Part shown: piece by piece, positions 7,844 through 15,191 of the stretch
Position numbering within the stretch: the first letter of the stretch is position 1
Layout: the number at the start of each line of letters is the position of its first letter
NCBI GenBank assembly: GCA_046538075.1
Contig: JBKHJN010000006.1
Coordinates: 30,661-94,660 of the forward strand
Reading direction: 5' to 3'
From: Desulfobacca_B sp046538075
GTDB taxonomy: Bacteria; Desulfobacterota; Desulfobaccia; Desulfobaccales; Desulfobaccaceae
Length of the DNA stretch: 64,000 nucleotides
Notes under the pieces: model-generated
Told to the model about the DNA's origin: nothing
Databases searched by the model: none
What the model saw: the letters and a program-made list of their open reading frames with translations, nothing else
Translations under genes and position numbers: made by a program

Positions 7844-9211
7844 CTAACGGGTCAGCCAGCGGGTGTTGCGCAGGGTGAAAACGGCGTAAACCGGAATCCA
7901 TTTTAAAAGGAAAAAGGAATAGTAGGAGTACAGGACCCCGTAAACGAAGTCCAGATCACGTTCCTGCTGGATATAGTAGCTGGTGAGGATCAAGGTGATA
8001 ATCCCCATGGCCGTAAAGAATTTAAGGATAATCACCGGATACATAACAAAGGTGGCGACCAGCAGCGGCAGGAAAAGGTAGCGCAGGGGAAAGTTCAGCC
8101 CCCGGACCAGAAAGTCCAGAATCGGCAACAGGCGATCCCGGTCGCGGTAGCGGGTAAAAATATATTTTAGCTGGACATAAGATTCCCGGAAATTGCTGCG
8201 GTCCCAACGCAGAAACATCTTGCACAGGCCTTTATAGGCCTGGGGAACGATGGTGTAAACTACAGCGGTCCGTTGATAGGCGGTATAATAACCCTGGCGC
8301 AAGATATAATTAGTGAAAGCGCGGTCTTCACCGATGGTACAACGCACCCCTAGGAAGGTCTGATGGCGCCATGCCTCCAGAACCGGCAAGACGGCCTCCC
8401 GGCGGTAGGCCGACAGGGCCCCAGGTGTGCAAAATACTGCCCCGTACATCGATTGGGAGGCCCGCAGAAAATCGAATGACAGGATAAACCGCACCCACAG
8501 CATGCGGGTCAGGATATTCTGATGGCGGTTATAAACCTTGACATTGCCGGCCACCGCACCATACTTGGGGTTGTGGAGCATGGGGGCAATGACCTGCTTC
8601 AAGGTCTCCGGGGTGATGACGCTGTCGGAGTCGACGGTGACAAAAAAATCCCCCTGACCCTGAGTAAAAGCTGCGTACATCGCTTCTCGTTTGCCCCGAT
8701 TGGCCGGGAAGCGGATAGTTTTGATCAGGTCCGGGAAGCGCTGCTGGGCCCGCTCCATGTAAAACCAGGTGTCATCCTGGGAACCGTCATCGATACAGAT
8801 GATTTCCAGGCGGTCGGCCGGATAATCGGCATTGGCCACGGAATAAATGGCTTTTTCCACCATCGACCCCTCGTTATAGGCCGGGATGATCACGGTCAGG
8901 CGGGGTAAAGGGCCGGGCGGCAGGGGATAAGGCTTATATCGCCACCAGAGCACCGTGTGAACCAATTGTAAGATCAAAAAGGCCAGAGCATAGGCGGCGC
9001 CAATCCCCAAGAGCGGCTTGACGTAGCTCTGATAAGCGAAGGGGCTTATATAACCGTCCACTGATCCGATATTGATAGCAATAACTAAAGACAATAACAA
9101 ACCCAGGATTACCATAATTTTTAAAATCAAATCTGTGGCCCGGAATCTCTGGTCCAGTCCCGCAGGCCGCCCCTGGCCCAAGGCCACAGCATTAAAAGTA
9201 GAAGAAGCCAT
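7844..9211 (-). CDS. Membrane glycosyltransferase family 2 (processive, NodC/hyaluronan-synthase-like)
   Basis: About 455 residues from the ATG at 9211, preceded by AGGAAA. Two helices near the N-terminus (ILKIMVILGLLLSLVIAI and a second around IGAAYALAFLILQLV) precede a GT-A domain with PRLTVIIPAYNEG, the nucleotide-binding ICIDDGSQDD, the metal-binding VTVDSDS, the catalytic GEDRAFTNY and the acceptor-side FLRWDRSNF (QxxRW-like). Three or four C-terminal helices follow. This architecture polymerises a beta-linked polysaccharide and moves it across the inner membrane. It stands alone, with no export or modification genes near, so the polymer is unknown. The frame is open a further 16 codons upstream. 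Confidence 0.8.
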   Translation of the reverse strand: MASSTFNAVALGQGRPAGLDQRFRATDLILKIMVILGLLLSLVIAINIGSVDGYISPFAYQSYVKPLLGIGAAYALAFLILQLVHTVLWWRYKPYPLPPGPLPRLTVIIPAYNEGSMVEKAIYSVANADYPADRLEIICIDDGSQDDTWFYMERAQQRFPDLIKTIRFPANRGKREAMYAAFTQGQGDFFVTVDSDSVITPETLKQVIAPMLHNPKYGAVAGNVKVYNRHQNILTRMLWVRFILSFDFLRASQSMYGAVFCTPGALSAYRREAVLPVLEAWRHQTFLGVRCTIGEDRAFTNYILRQGYYTAYQRTAVVYTIVPQAYKGLCKMFLRWDRSNFRESYVQLKYIFTRYRDRDRLLPILDFLVRGLNFPLRYLFLPLLVATFVMYPVIILKFFTAMGIITLILTSYYIQQERDLDFVYGVLYSYYSFFLLKWIPVYAVFTLRNTRWLTR

Positions 9212-9566
9212 AATAGTGTTTCCTGTTAGCGGATAGATTTTTAGACAACCGCTATACATAGAGCAAAAAGCTTGCCAATAAACCCGGAGCGCTGGCCAGG
9301 CAAGTTATTGATTTTTTAAGGAATAATTTATAGCAAAAGTTCGGTTCCGGGCCTGTTTGAGGGGTGTTTTCTCGTATTGAGAGAGAGTGAGAAAAACTGG
9401 CGGGTTTTTTTCTCAAATTGAGTAAAAGCCTAACTGCAGGGGACCTTGTCAGCCGCTGCCACCAGTTTTTTGCAACCCCAAACTCAACTATTACGACTTT
9501 ATTTTAAGGTTGCAATTAGCGGGAGTTCTTGTAAGGTAGGCTGGTTAAAATAATCAGGATTTGGGG
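9212..9566. other. Intergenic region upstream of the Mrp/NifX cluster promoter
   Basis: No gene seen. It holds AT-rich DNA, a repeated CTCxxATTGAG motif (two occurrences near 9372 and 9412), and an inverted repeat TTGCAACC (9470-9477) with GGTTGCAA (9508-9515) separated by 30 bases, upstream of the promoter at 9567. The inverted repeat could be a distal regulator site. Confidence 0.4.
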
Positions 9567-9595
9567 TTGACAAAATCCTAGATGGGGCTTATATT
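9567..9595 (+). promoter_or_regulatory. Sigma-70 type promoter of the Gly-rich/NifX/Mrp cluster
   Basis: Perfect -35 TTGACA (9567-9572), exactly 17 bases of spacer, and -10 TATATT (9590-9595). Transcription should start near 9602, giving a leader of about 125 bases before the first gene. Confidence 0.75.
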
Positions 9596-9609
9596 GAACA
9601 TTAGTTCAA
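9594..9609 (+). promoter_or_regulatory. Palindromic operator overlapping the -10 box
   Basis: TTGAAC-ATTA-GTTCAA is a perfect 6+4+6 dyad whose left arm starts inside the -10 element and whose right arm covers the expected start of transcription. A protein bound here would block RNA polymerase, so this is probably a repressor site. The regulator is not in the window. Confidence 0.65.
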
Positions 9610-9651
9610 ATACAATTCGGATGGGTTAAATATCAGCAGTCATCATCTGAA

Positions 9652-9688
9652 GGGGAAGAGAACCACCGGGCTTTGCGGTTTCTTCCCC
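9652..9688 (+). other. Leader stem-loop
   Basis: GGGGAAGA (9652-9659) pairs with TCTTCCCC (9681-9688), extended by AACC/GGTT across a bulge. It lies in the predicted 5' leader, 40 bases before the first start codon. Only a short TTTAAT follows, so it may be an attenuator or a stabilising hairpin. Confidence 0.5.
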
Positions 9689-9727
9689 GGTTTAATGTTA
9701 AAACTTAATATAAAAAGGAGAATGACA

Positions 9728-10078
9728 ATGCCAGGTGGCTTTAAAAATAAAGGCAATCAACGCGGAGGCGGGGGTGGCCAGGGTTCGGGCCGGGGTCAAG
9801 GACGCTCCAGAGGCGGCCCTGGTGGTCAGGGAAAAGGTTCAAATTCCAAACGCACCAGCTGCGGTGGGGGGTCCCAAATGAACAATGGGGGCTCAACCTC
9901 GAACCCCGGTCAACGCCAATCATCCTGGTGGCGCCGGTGGTTGGGCCGTTGGTGGCCAGCATCCGCTTCCCGCGGCTCTGGGGGCAGAGGCAGCCAGGGG
10001 GCGAGGGAATGGGATGCCGGCCAAGGCCCGGGTGGCCAGTCCTCTGGCCAGGGCCGCAGGGGCGGAATTAAAAATTAA
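9728..10078 (+). CDS. Glycine-rich low-complexity protein
   Basis: A 116-residue protein made almost entirely of Gly, Gln, Arg, Ser and Asn (for example GGGGGQGSGRGQGRSRGG), with a single Cys and a Trp-rich patch (SSWWRRWLGRWW) near the middle. It is strongly basic and probably disordered. The ATG at 9728 is preferred over the one at 9722 because GGAG lies 7 bases upstream. I do not recognise a family; short Gly-rich proteins commonly accompany NifX/MinD-type Fe-S clusters in anaerobes, and the next gene is one of those. RNA or cofactor binding is possible but unsupported. Confidence 0.6.
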   Translation: MPGGFKNKGNQRGGGGGQGSGRGQGRSRGGPGGQGKGSNSKRTSCGGGSQMNNGGSTSNPGQRQSSWWRRWLGRWWPASASRGSGGRGSQGAREWDAGQGPGGQSSGQGRRGGIKN

Positions 10079-10164
10079 TCAGTTGTCCTTAGCCCGGCGA
10101 GATCCTCAAACTTAGGGGGGCTAAGGCATGCCAGAAAAAATTGACTTTAAGGAGGTTTAAAGAT

Positions 10165-10485
10165 ATGCCCAGATTTGATGGGAGTGGACCCCGGGGACAA
10201 GGCCCGGGGACAGGCCGAGGAAGAGGTTATTGTCGGACCGGTTATGGCCGCGGTGGCGGATACGATCCTGGCCGCGGCGCTGGATCAGGCCAAGGTCGCG
10301 GACGCCGGTTCCAGGGACGCGGTTATGAACCGCCAACCGGGAATCCAACTTCGGTGGGTTATAATCCCGGGATCGAGGCCAGGCCTGCCCGGCAGCCGGA
10401 TGTGGCTGAGCTCCAGGCCCAGGAACAGATGTTAATCCAGGGGCTAAGGGCCATCAGGGAGCGGCTGGCCGCTCTGGAAGGGTAA
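10165..10485 (+). CDS. DUF5320-type Gly/Arg-rich small protein
   Basis: 106 residues. The start MPRFDGSGPRGQGPGTGRGR followed by GYC is the hallmark of the DUF5320 family, of unknown function, found next to NifX-like and MinD-like Fe-S ATPases in anaerobic bacteria and archaea. The Gly/Arg-rich part (about residues 1-60) is followed by a short C-terminal coiled-coil-like helix (VAELQAQEQMLIQGLRAIRERLAALEG), which could oligomerise. The ATG at 10165 is set by GGAGG 9 bases upstream; an earlier in-frame TTG at 10141 is less likely. Its place upstream of the NifX-like gene suggests a role in metal-cluster handling. Confidence 0.78.
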   Translation: MPRFDGSGPRGQGPGTGRGRGYCRTGYGRGGGYDPGRGAGSGQGRGRRFQGRGYEPPTGNPTSVGYNPGIEARPARQPDVAELQAQEQMLIQGLRAIRERLAALEG

Positions 10486-10520
10486 AATTTACCCGTAGCC
10501 TCAAATCCTAGCGTTAATTC

Positions 10521-10545
10521 GGGCGTGAGGTTGATCTTCACGCCC
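10521..10545 (+). other. Intergenic stem-loop
   Basis: GGGCGTGA (10521-10528) pairs with TCACGCCC (10538-10545). No T-run follows. It lies between the DUF5320 gene and the NifX-like gene and may tune relative expression of the two halves of the transcript. Confidence 0.45.
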
Positions 10546-10595
10546 AAAATGATTATAAAAATTAAAAAATTGTTGGAAGGGGTACAAGAGGTACA

Positions 10596-10961
10596 ATGAA
10601 GACTATTGCTGTCAGCGCCACTGAGAAAAGTCTTGACTCTCCGGTAGATCCTCGATTTGGACGGGCCAAGTACTTTATCGTGGTAGATCCGGAAACCATG
10701 GAATGGGAAGCTCTCGATAATAACTCAAATAGTAATGCCGCCCATGGGGCCGGCATTCAGGCCGCCCGCCTGGTGGCCCAACAGCGGATCAAAACCGTCC
10801 TCACCGGCAACTGCGGGCCTAACGCTTTCGAGACCTTACAAGCGGCCGGGATTGAGGTCGCAATCGGGGTTAACAGCACCGTCCGGCAGGCGGTGGAGCG
10901 GTTGCAGCGGGGAGAAATTACTATGGCCCAAAATCCCAATGTCAACCGGCATTGGGGTTAA
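10596..10961 (+). CDS. NifX/NifB-C-like dinitrogenase iron-molybdenum cofactor family protein
   Basis: A 121-residue protein with an RNase H-like fold of the NifX/NafY/NifB-C family: MKTIAVSATEKSLDSPVDPRFGRAKYFIVVD at the start, NNSNSNAAHGAGIQAARLV, and LTGNCGPNAFETLQAAGIEVAIG. Family members bind iron-molybdenum or other metal-sulfur clusters. No nif structural gene is nearby, so this is one of the many stand-alone versions of unknown cargo. AGAGG lies 7 bases before the ATG. The same domain occurs fused to the Mrp ATPase two genes downstream, pointing to one shared pathway. Confidence 0.88.
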   Translation: MKTIAVSATEKSLDSPVDPRFGRAKYFIVVDPETMEWEALDNNSNSNAAHGAGIQAARLVAQQRIKTVLTGNCGPNAFETLQAAGIEVAIGVNSTVRQAVERLQRGEITMAQNPNVNRHWG

Positions 10962-10973
10962 CCGGGGGACACC

Positions 10974-11178
10974 ATGCTCAAAGTGGCATTGGTGGCTTTT
11001 CAAGGCGCCCCCAGGGGGTTTGTCCATGGGCTGCTCAACACTCTCGACCTGCACCAACGAAACACGCAAGTCAAAATCGTTATGGCAGGCACAGGGCTTG
11101 CCAATTTTGGAGGAGATGCATGGCCATCCCCGCCTGGGGGGATATCTGGAGGCTGGTTTTAGATTATTGACTTTTTAA
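10974..11178 (+). pseudogene. DsrE-family protein remnant (internal deletion plus frameshift)
   Basis: The start MLKVALVAFQG..FVHGLLNTLDL...QVKIVMAG matches the N-terminus of DsrE/DsrF-like cytoplasmic proteins of about 115 residues that sulfate reducers carry beside NifX-like genes. That frame runs off into unrelated sequence and stops at 11162. The expected C-terminus, QGLPILEEMHGHPRLGGYLE then AGFRLLTF and a stop at 11178, is present in another frame starting near 11090. The middle of about 45-50 residues, normally with the conserved cysteines, is missing. This looks like a deletion that also shifted the frame. The alternative is a new 62-residue protein, which is less likely given the matching tail. 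Confidence 0.72.
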
Positions 11179-11235
11179 TAATTTCATAATCTAATCTATT
11201 AACAGAAGAATATTACTAAGGAGGAGTTACCCATA

Positions 11236-12477
11236 ATGCATGAATGTTCTAATCATCAGGGAGGCGGCACTTGCGCCACCTGTGGACAGCAGCATCAGCA
11301 CGAAGAGGCTCACCAGGAAGAACGCCAGATGCGCGCTGCCCTGGAGCGGATTCGCCACAAATTGCTGGTCATGAGCGGCAAAGGCGGCGTCGGCAAGAGC
11401 AGCGTCGCAGTGACCCTGGCCCTGGCCCTGGCCTGGCGGGGGTTCAAGGTCGGCATCATGGACGTTGATTTACACGGACCCAACGTGCTGCGGATGTTAG
11501 GGTTGAAGGAGGCCTTGGATCTGGCCCATGGCAGCTTTGTGCTACCGGGCGATCTTTCCGATAATTTGAAGGTGATTTCTATCGAAGCCCTGATGCAGAA
11601 CCGGGATTCGGCAGTCATCTGGCGGGGGCCTCTCAAGCACCGGGTCATCCAACAGTTCATCACCGATGTCGAGTGGGGCCCGTTGGACTACTTGATTATC
11701 GATTCTCCGCCCGGTACCGGCGATGAACCGCTGTCGGTGGCTCAGTCCATACCCGAAGCCCAGGCGGTGATTGTTACCACTCCTCAGGAAATTTCCCTGG
11801 CCGACGTCCGCAAGTCGATCAACTTCTGCCGCAAGGTCAACATGAAAATTCTGGGCCTGATCGAAAACATGAGCCATCTGATCTGCCCCAAGTGCGGCGA
11901 GGAGATTCCCTTGTTTCGATCCGGCGGCGGGGAAAAAACCGCTCAGGTGATGAAAGTGCCGTTGCTGGGCAGTCTGCCCTTTGATTATAACATCGTTGAA
12001 GCCGGGGACACCGGGCAGATGCCGCTGCTGAAAGTCAAAAAGAGCCCTTACCTGGAGACCTTTAACTCTATCCTGGATAAAATTATCGACATCCTGGATA
12101 AGGAAGCCGCAGAAAGACCGGCCCAGCAACGGGTGCCGGGAACCCAAAAATTTGCCATCCCAGTAGACAATGAGCGCTTGGCCGAGCATTTCGGGCATGC
12201 CAGCCAATTCGTCCTGGTTACCGTAAAAGATCATGATATCTTAAACCAGGAGACGGTCACTCCGCCTCCCCATGAACCGGGCGTCTTGCCGGCCTGGATG
12301 GAGGAATTGGGAGTAACCCATATCTTTGCTGCTGGCATGGGAGCCAAAGCTCGAGAGCTGTTTAACCAGAAAGGGGTAGAGGTCATCACCGGTGTGCCCC
12401 TGCTGCCCCCCAAGGAGTTGCTGCAGCAATATTTTGACAAAACTCTGGTTACCGGCCCGAATGTCTGCGATCATTGA
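11236..12477 (+). CDS. Mrp/NBP35-type Fe-S carrier ATPase fused to a NifX-like domain
   Basis: 413 residues. The N-terminus carries His and Cys residues (CATCGQQHQH). Residues about 42-290 are an Mrp/NBP35 P-loop ATPase with deviant Walker A GKGGVGKSS, DVDLHGPN, YLIIDSPPGTGDEPLS and the dimer-bridging C-X2-C motif LICPKCGEEIP that holds a labile [4Fe-4S] cluster. Residues about 300-413 are a second, NifX-like metallocluster-binding domain (FAIPVDNERLAEHFGHASQFVLV, FAAGMGAKARELF). The expected role is assembly or transfer of Fe-S clusters, with the extra domain holding a cluster or cofactor. A strong AAGGAGGAG precedes the ATG. It overlaps or abuts the next gene, so translation is coupled. Confidence 0.92.
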   Translation: MHECSNHQGGGTCATCGQQHQHEEAHQEERQMRAALERIRHKLLVMSGKGGVGKSSVAVTLALALAWRGFKVGIMDVDLHGPNVLRMLGLKEALDLAHGSFVLPGDLSDNLKVISIEALMQNRDSAVIWRGPLKHRVIQQFITDVEWGPLDYLIIDSPPGTGDEPLSVAQSIPEAQAVIVTTPQEISLADVRKSINFCRKVNMKILGLIENMSHLICPKCGEEIPLFRSGGGEKTAQVMKVPLLGSLPFDYNIVEAGDTGQMPLLKVKKSPYLETFNSILDKIIDILDKEAAERPAQQRVPGTQKFAIPVDNERLAEHFGHASQFVLVTVKDHDILNQETVTPPPHEPGVLPAWMEELGVTHIFAAGMGAKARELFNQKGVEVITGVPLLPPKELLQQYFDKTLVTGPNVCDH

Positions 12478-12491
12478 TGAGGCCAGAAACC

Positions 12492-13337
12492 ATGAAAATC
12501 GCTATCGCCAGCGGCAAAGGGGGCACCGGCAAGACTACCCTGGCCGTCAACCTGGCCGCTGCCTTGGGAAATCAGGCCCAACTGCTTGACTGCGACGTGG
12601 AGGAACCGAATGACCACTTATTTCTGCCCATAATAAAGGGGCAGAATGAGACCGTGACCGCGCCGGTGCCCGAAGTCGACCTGGACCGCTGTAACTTCTG
12701 TGGCGCTTGTGGGGAGATCTGCCAATTTAGCGCCATCGTCCCCCTGGAGCAGAATGTTCTGGTTTTCCCCGAGATGTGCCATAGTTGTGGGGGCTGCTTC
12801 TTGGTCTGTGAACCGGAGGCTATTCATGAGAGGTCTCGGCAATTGGGGGAAATCCACAGTGGCTGGAGCCAAGAGGAAGTCCATTGCGTCTATGGTCATC
12901 TGCGGGTTGGAGAAGCCATGGCCCCCCCTCTGATCCGTGAGGTAAAAGCCCGGATGGACCCCAGCCGTACTGTAATCATCGATGCTCCTCCCGGAACTTC
13001 CTGCCCGGTGATCGCGGCGATTAAGGACGCTGATTTTGTCGTGCTGGTGACCGAGCCCACGCCGTTTGGCTTCCATGACCTGAAACTGGCCGTGGAAACC
13101 ACCCGCACTATGGGCCTGCCTATGGGGGTGGTAATTAACCAGGCCGATATCGGGACCCCAGAGGTGCAAAACTACTGCGACCGTGAACAGCTCCCGGTGC
13201 TCCTGTCGCTTCCCTATTCCCGCCAGGTGGCCGAAGCCTATTCTCAGGGCCAACTGCTGATAAAAGCGATTCCGGGATTCAAAGAGCAGATGTTAGCTCT
13301 GATGGAGCAAATTAGGAGGGGGTGGCAAGGATCATGA
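12492..13337 (+). CDS. MinD-superfamily P-loop ATPase with ferredoxin insert, copy 1
   Basis: 281 residues. Walker A is SGKGGTGKTTLAVNLA, followed by LLDCDVEEPN; a two-cluster ferredoxin segment (about residues 60-110: CNFCGACGEICQFSAI and CHSCGGCFLVC) is inserted after switch I; VIIDAPPGTSCPV and LVTEPTPFGFHDL follow. This architecture occurs in anaerobes next to Mrp and NifX-like proteins and probably couples ATP hydrolysis to cluster transfer or electron delivery; the target is not known. The ATG at 12492 gives the family N-terminus MKIAIASGKGG; an in-frame ATG at 12474 overlaps the previous stop and is an alternative. It overlaps the next gene by 4 bases. Confidence 0.88.
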   Translation: MKIAIASGKGGTGKTTLAVNLAAALGNQAQLLDCDVEEPNDHLFLPIIKGQNETVTAPVPEVDLDRCNFCGACGEICQFSAIVPLEQNVLVFPEMCHSCGGCFLVCEPEAIHERSRQLGEIHSGWSQEEVHCVYGHLRVGEAMAPPLIREVKARMDPSRTVIIDAPPGTSCPVIAAIKDADFVVLVTEPTPFGFHDLKLAVETTRTMGLPMGVVINQADIGTPEVQNYCDREQLPVLLSLPYSRQVAEAYSQGQLLIKAIPGFKEQMLALMEQIRRGWQGS

Positions 13338-14209
13338 GGGAACTGGTAATCTTAAGTGGAAAAGGGGGGACCGGCAAAACCTCGATTACCGCCGCCCTGG
13401 CCGCCTTAGGGGAATCCCTGGTGGTATGCGACTGCGACGTCGATGCTGCCGATTTGCACCTCCTGTTAGACCCCAAAATCAATGAGACTTATCAATTTTC
13501 CGGTGGCCATGAGGCCCGGATCGATCCTGAGCGTTGCACCCAATGCGGCGAGTGTGTGGAATTATGCCGCTTCGGGGCCATTACCCCCGATTTTCAAGTA
13601 GAGCCCTTTGCTTGCGAAGGCTGTAAGGTCTGTGTCCACTTCTGCCCTGAAAAAGCTATTGATTTCCTCGACACCGTCGATGGGGAATATTACGTCTCCG
13701 ACACCCGCTTCGGGCCCATGGTCCATGCCCGGCTGCATATTGCCGCGGAAAACTCCGGAAAGCTGGTCACTGTGGTCCGCCGCAAGGCCCAGGAGATCGG
13801 TGAAGCTCAACACAAAGACTACACCCTGGTGGACGGCCCTCCCGGTATCGGCTGCCCGGTGATCGCTTCCTTAACCGGGGCTCATGTGGTGTTGCTGGTC
13901 ACTGAACCTACCGTCTCCGGCCGCCACGACCTGGAACGGGCCGCGAGCCTGACCGCCCATTTCCAGATTCCCACTTATGCCCTGATTAACAAATGGGACC
14001 TCAATCCGCAGATCACCGAACAGTTAACGCAGTTCTGCCAGGAACATAATTTTCCGGTATTGGGACGGTTGCCCTATGACCCGGTGTTTATCAAGGCCAT
14101 GGTGGCCGGGAAAACCCTCCCGGAATTTACCGACGGGTTTCTGGTAGAGGAGCTTAAGCATCTCTGGCAGCAACTTAAGGAGGTCCTTCGCAATAATTCC
14201 GGCGGTTAA
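13334..14209 (+). CDS. MinD-superfamily P-loop ATPase with ferredoxin insert, copy 2
   Basis: 291 residues, paralogous to the preceding gene. Walker A is LSGKGGTGKTSITAALAAL, then CDCDVDAADLHLLL, an inserted ferredoxin with CTQCGECVELCRFGAI and CEGCKVCVHFCPEKAI, TLVDGPPGIGCPV and LVTEPTVSGRHDLERA. The paired copies probably form a heterodimer, with two [4Fe-4S] clusters per chain. The start ATG at 13334 overlaps the previous stop as ATGA, which implies translational coupling; AGGAGG lies about 15 bases upstream. A terminator follows about 100 bases downstream, ending the cluster. Confidence 0.88.
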   Translation: MRELVILSGKGGTGKTSITAALAALGESLVVCDCDVDAADLHLLLDPKINETYQFSGGHEARIDPERCTQCGECVELCRFGAITPDFQVEPFACEGCKVCVHFCPEKAIDFLDTVDGEYYVSDTRFGPMVHARLHIAAENSGKLVTVVRRKAQEIGEAQHKDYTLVDGPPGIGCPVIASLTGAHVVLLVTEPTVSGRHDLERAASLTAHFQIPTYALINKWDLNPQITEQLTQFCQEHNFPVLGRLPYDPVFIKAMVAGKTLPEFTDGFLVEELKHLWQQLKEVLRNNSGG

Positions 14210-14466
14210 GCCTAAAGGTCATAGAGATTGGCTTAGGTAAAAGCCGTCTCCTTGCTACCCGCCAACGCCGCCATCCAGTTGGCAAAATATAAATTTTTTC
14301 CTTCCTGAGACATCCAGGGCTGGTTTAGGGGCCAGCCCTTTCTTTATCCGATCTCGCCTCACAGGCTACTTATTTTTAGTTTCATCCAGGGTTTAAGCTT
14401 CCCATCAAAGAGCAGCGAATTAACCTTTTGGCAAACTTCTTCCAAAAAATTTTTAATCCGCCTCTT
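14210..14466. other. Intergenic region before tpx
   Basis: No gene seen. It contains the terminator at 14316-14346 and AT-rich sequence leading into the tpx promoter at 14467. Together with 14496-14625 this makes a gene-free stretch of about 415 bases. Confidence 0.5.
14316..14346 (+). terminator. Rho-independent terminator of the Mrp/MinD cluster
   Basis: AGGGCTGG (14316-14323) pairs exactly with CCAGCCCT (14332-14339) around an 8-base loop, followed by TTCTTTAT. Confidence 0.8.
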
Positions 14467-14495
14467 GACAAGCTGATCTTTGCACCTTATCCTTA
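14467..14495 (+). promoter_or_regulatory. tpx promoter
   Basis: -35 TTGACA (14467-14472), 17-base spacer, -10 TATCCT (14490-14495). The transcript would begin about 125 bases before the tpx start codon. Confidence 0.6.
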
Positions 14496-14499
14496 GCGA

Positions 14500-14518
14500 G
14501 AATGATTACTATTTTAGA
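14500..14518 (+). promoter_or_regulatory. Possible Fur/PerR-family box
   Basis: GAGAATGATTACTATTTTA matches the 19-base Fur consensus at roughly 13 positions and overlaps the expected start of transcription, just downstream of the -10 box. PerR or Fur control would suit a peroxidase at the head of an oxygen-defence island. By-eye match only. Confidence 0.4.
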
Positions 14519-14625
14519 ATTTATGTAATTTTAAACTTAGTGGTTCTTCGCGGTCCGATTTGCTAGAAATTTTAAAGGGCAACAAAGCACATCCAAATCC
14601 CTAACCAGCATTGGGAGAAACCATC

Positions 14626-15147
14626 ATGCAAGAGAGACCCGGTATCATAACCTTTCAGGGCGCTCCGTTGACCTTAATGGGCGCTGAAGTCAAAGTGGGC
14701 GATTCGGCCCCGGATGTCGAGCTCCTCAATAACGATCTGGTCCCGGTCCGGCTTTCGGCCTGGCGGGGCCAGCTAGGTGTAATCACCTCGGTCCCTTCCC
14801 TGGACACCCCGGTATGTGACCTGGAGACCCGCCGGTTCAACGACGAGGCAGAAAAATTAGGCCCCCAAGCCGCAATCCTGACCATCAGCATGGACTTGCC
14901 CTTTGCGCAAAAACGCTGGTGTGGGGCGGCGGGAGTATCCCGGGTGCAGACCTTGTCCGATCACCGCGAGGCCGCCTTTGGCCGAGCCTATGGGGTGTTA
15001 ATCAAGGAGCTGCGGCTATTGGCCCGGGCAGTATGGCTGATCGATAAGGATGGCACTATCCAGTATTTCCAGTTAGTTAAAGAAATTACTGAGGAACCGG
15101 ATTACGAAGCAGTGTTGAGCCGCTTAAAACAATTGCTGGCCGCCTAA
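14626..15147 (+). CDS. tpx: Thiol peroxidase Tpx (atypical 2-Cys peroxiredoxin)
   Basis: 173-residue cytoplasmic peroxiredoxin that reduces H2O2 and organic hydroperoxides with thioredoxin. The peroxidatic cysteine lies in PSLDTPVCDLETRRFN (about residue 61) and the resolving cysteine in KRWCGAAGVSRVQTLSDHRE, the Tpx arrangement. The ATG at 14626 has GGGAG upstream and gives the normal N-terminus; an in-frame TTG at 14611 is a less likely start. It is the first gene of the oxygen-defence island and has its own promoter. Confidence 0.93.
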   Translation: MQERPGIITFQGAPLTLMGAEVKVGDSAPDVELLNNDLVPVRLSAWRGQLGVITSVPSLDTPVCDLETRRFNDEAEKLGPQAAILTISMDLPFAQKRWCGAAGVSRVQTLSDHREAAFGRAYGVLIKELRLLARAVWLIDKDGTIQYFQLVKEITEEPDYEAVLSRLKQLLAA

Positions 15148-15191
15148 GCCTTTTTGGTCGGGACATTCACCTTTCCTTAGAGGAGACAATC

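Noticed and set aside
9885..10115. Alternative frame over the Gly-rich gene, to explain it as a frameshifted zinc-finger protein
   Set aside because: Neither alternative frame shows the expected C-X2-C motifs, so there is no evidence that the Gly-rich frame is broken.
10596..12477. Nitrogen fixation (NifX/NifB) locus
   Set aside because: The NifX-like domains are present but there is no nifHDK, nifB radical SAM or nifEN. Stand-alone NifX-like proteins are common in non-fixing anaerobes.
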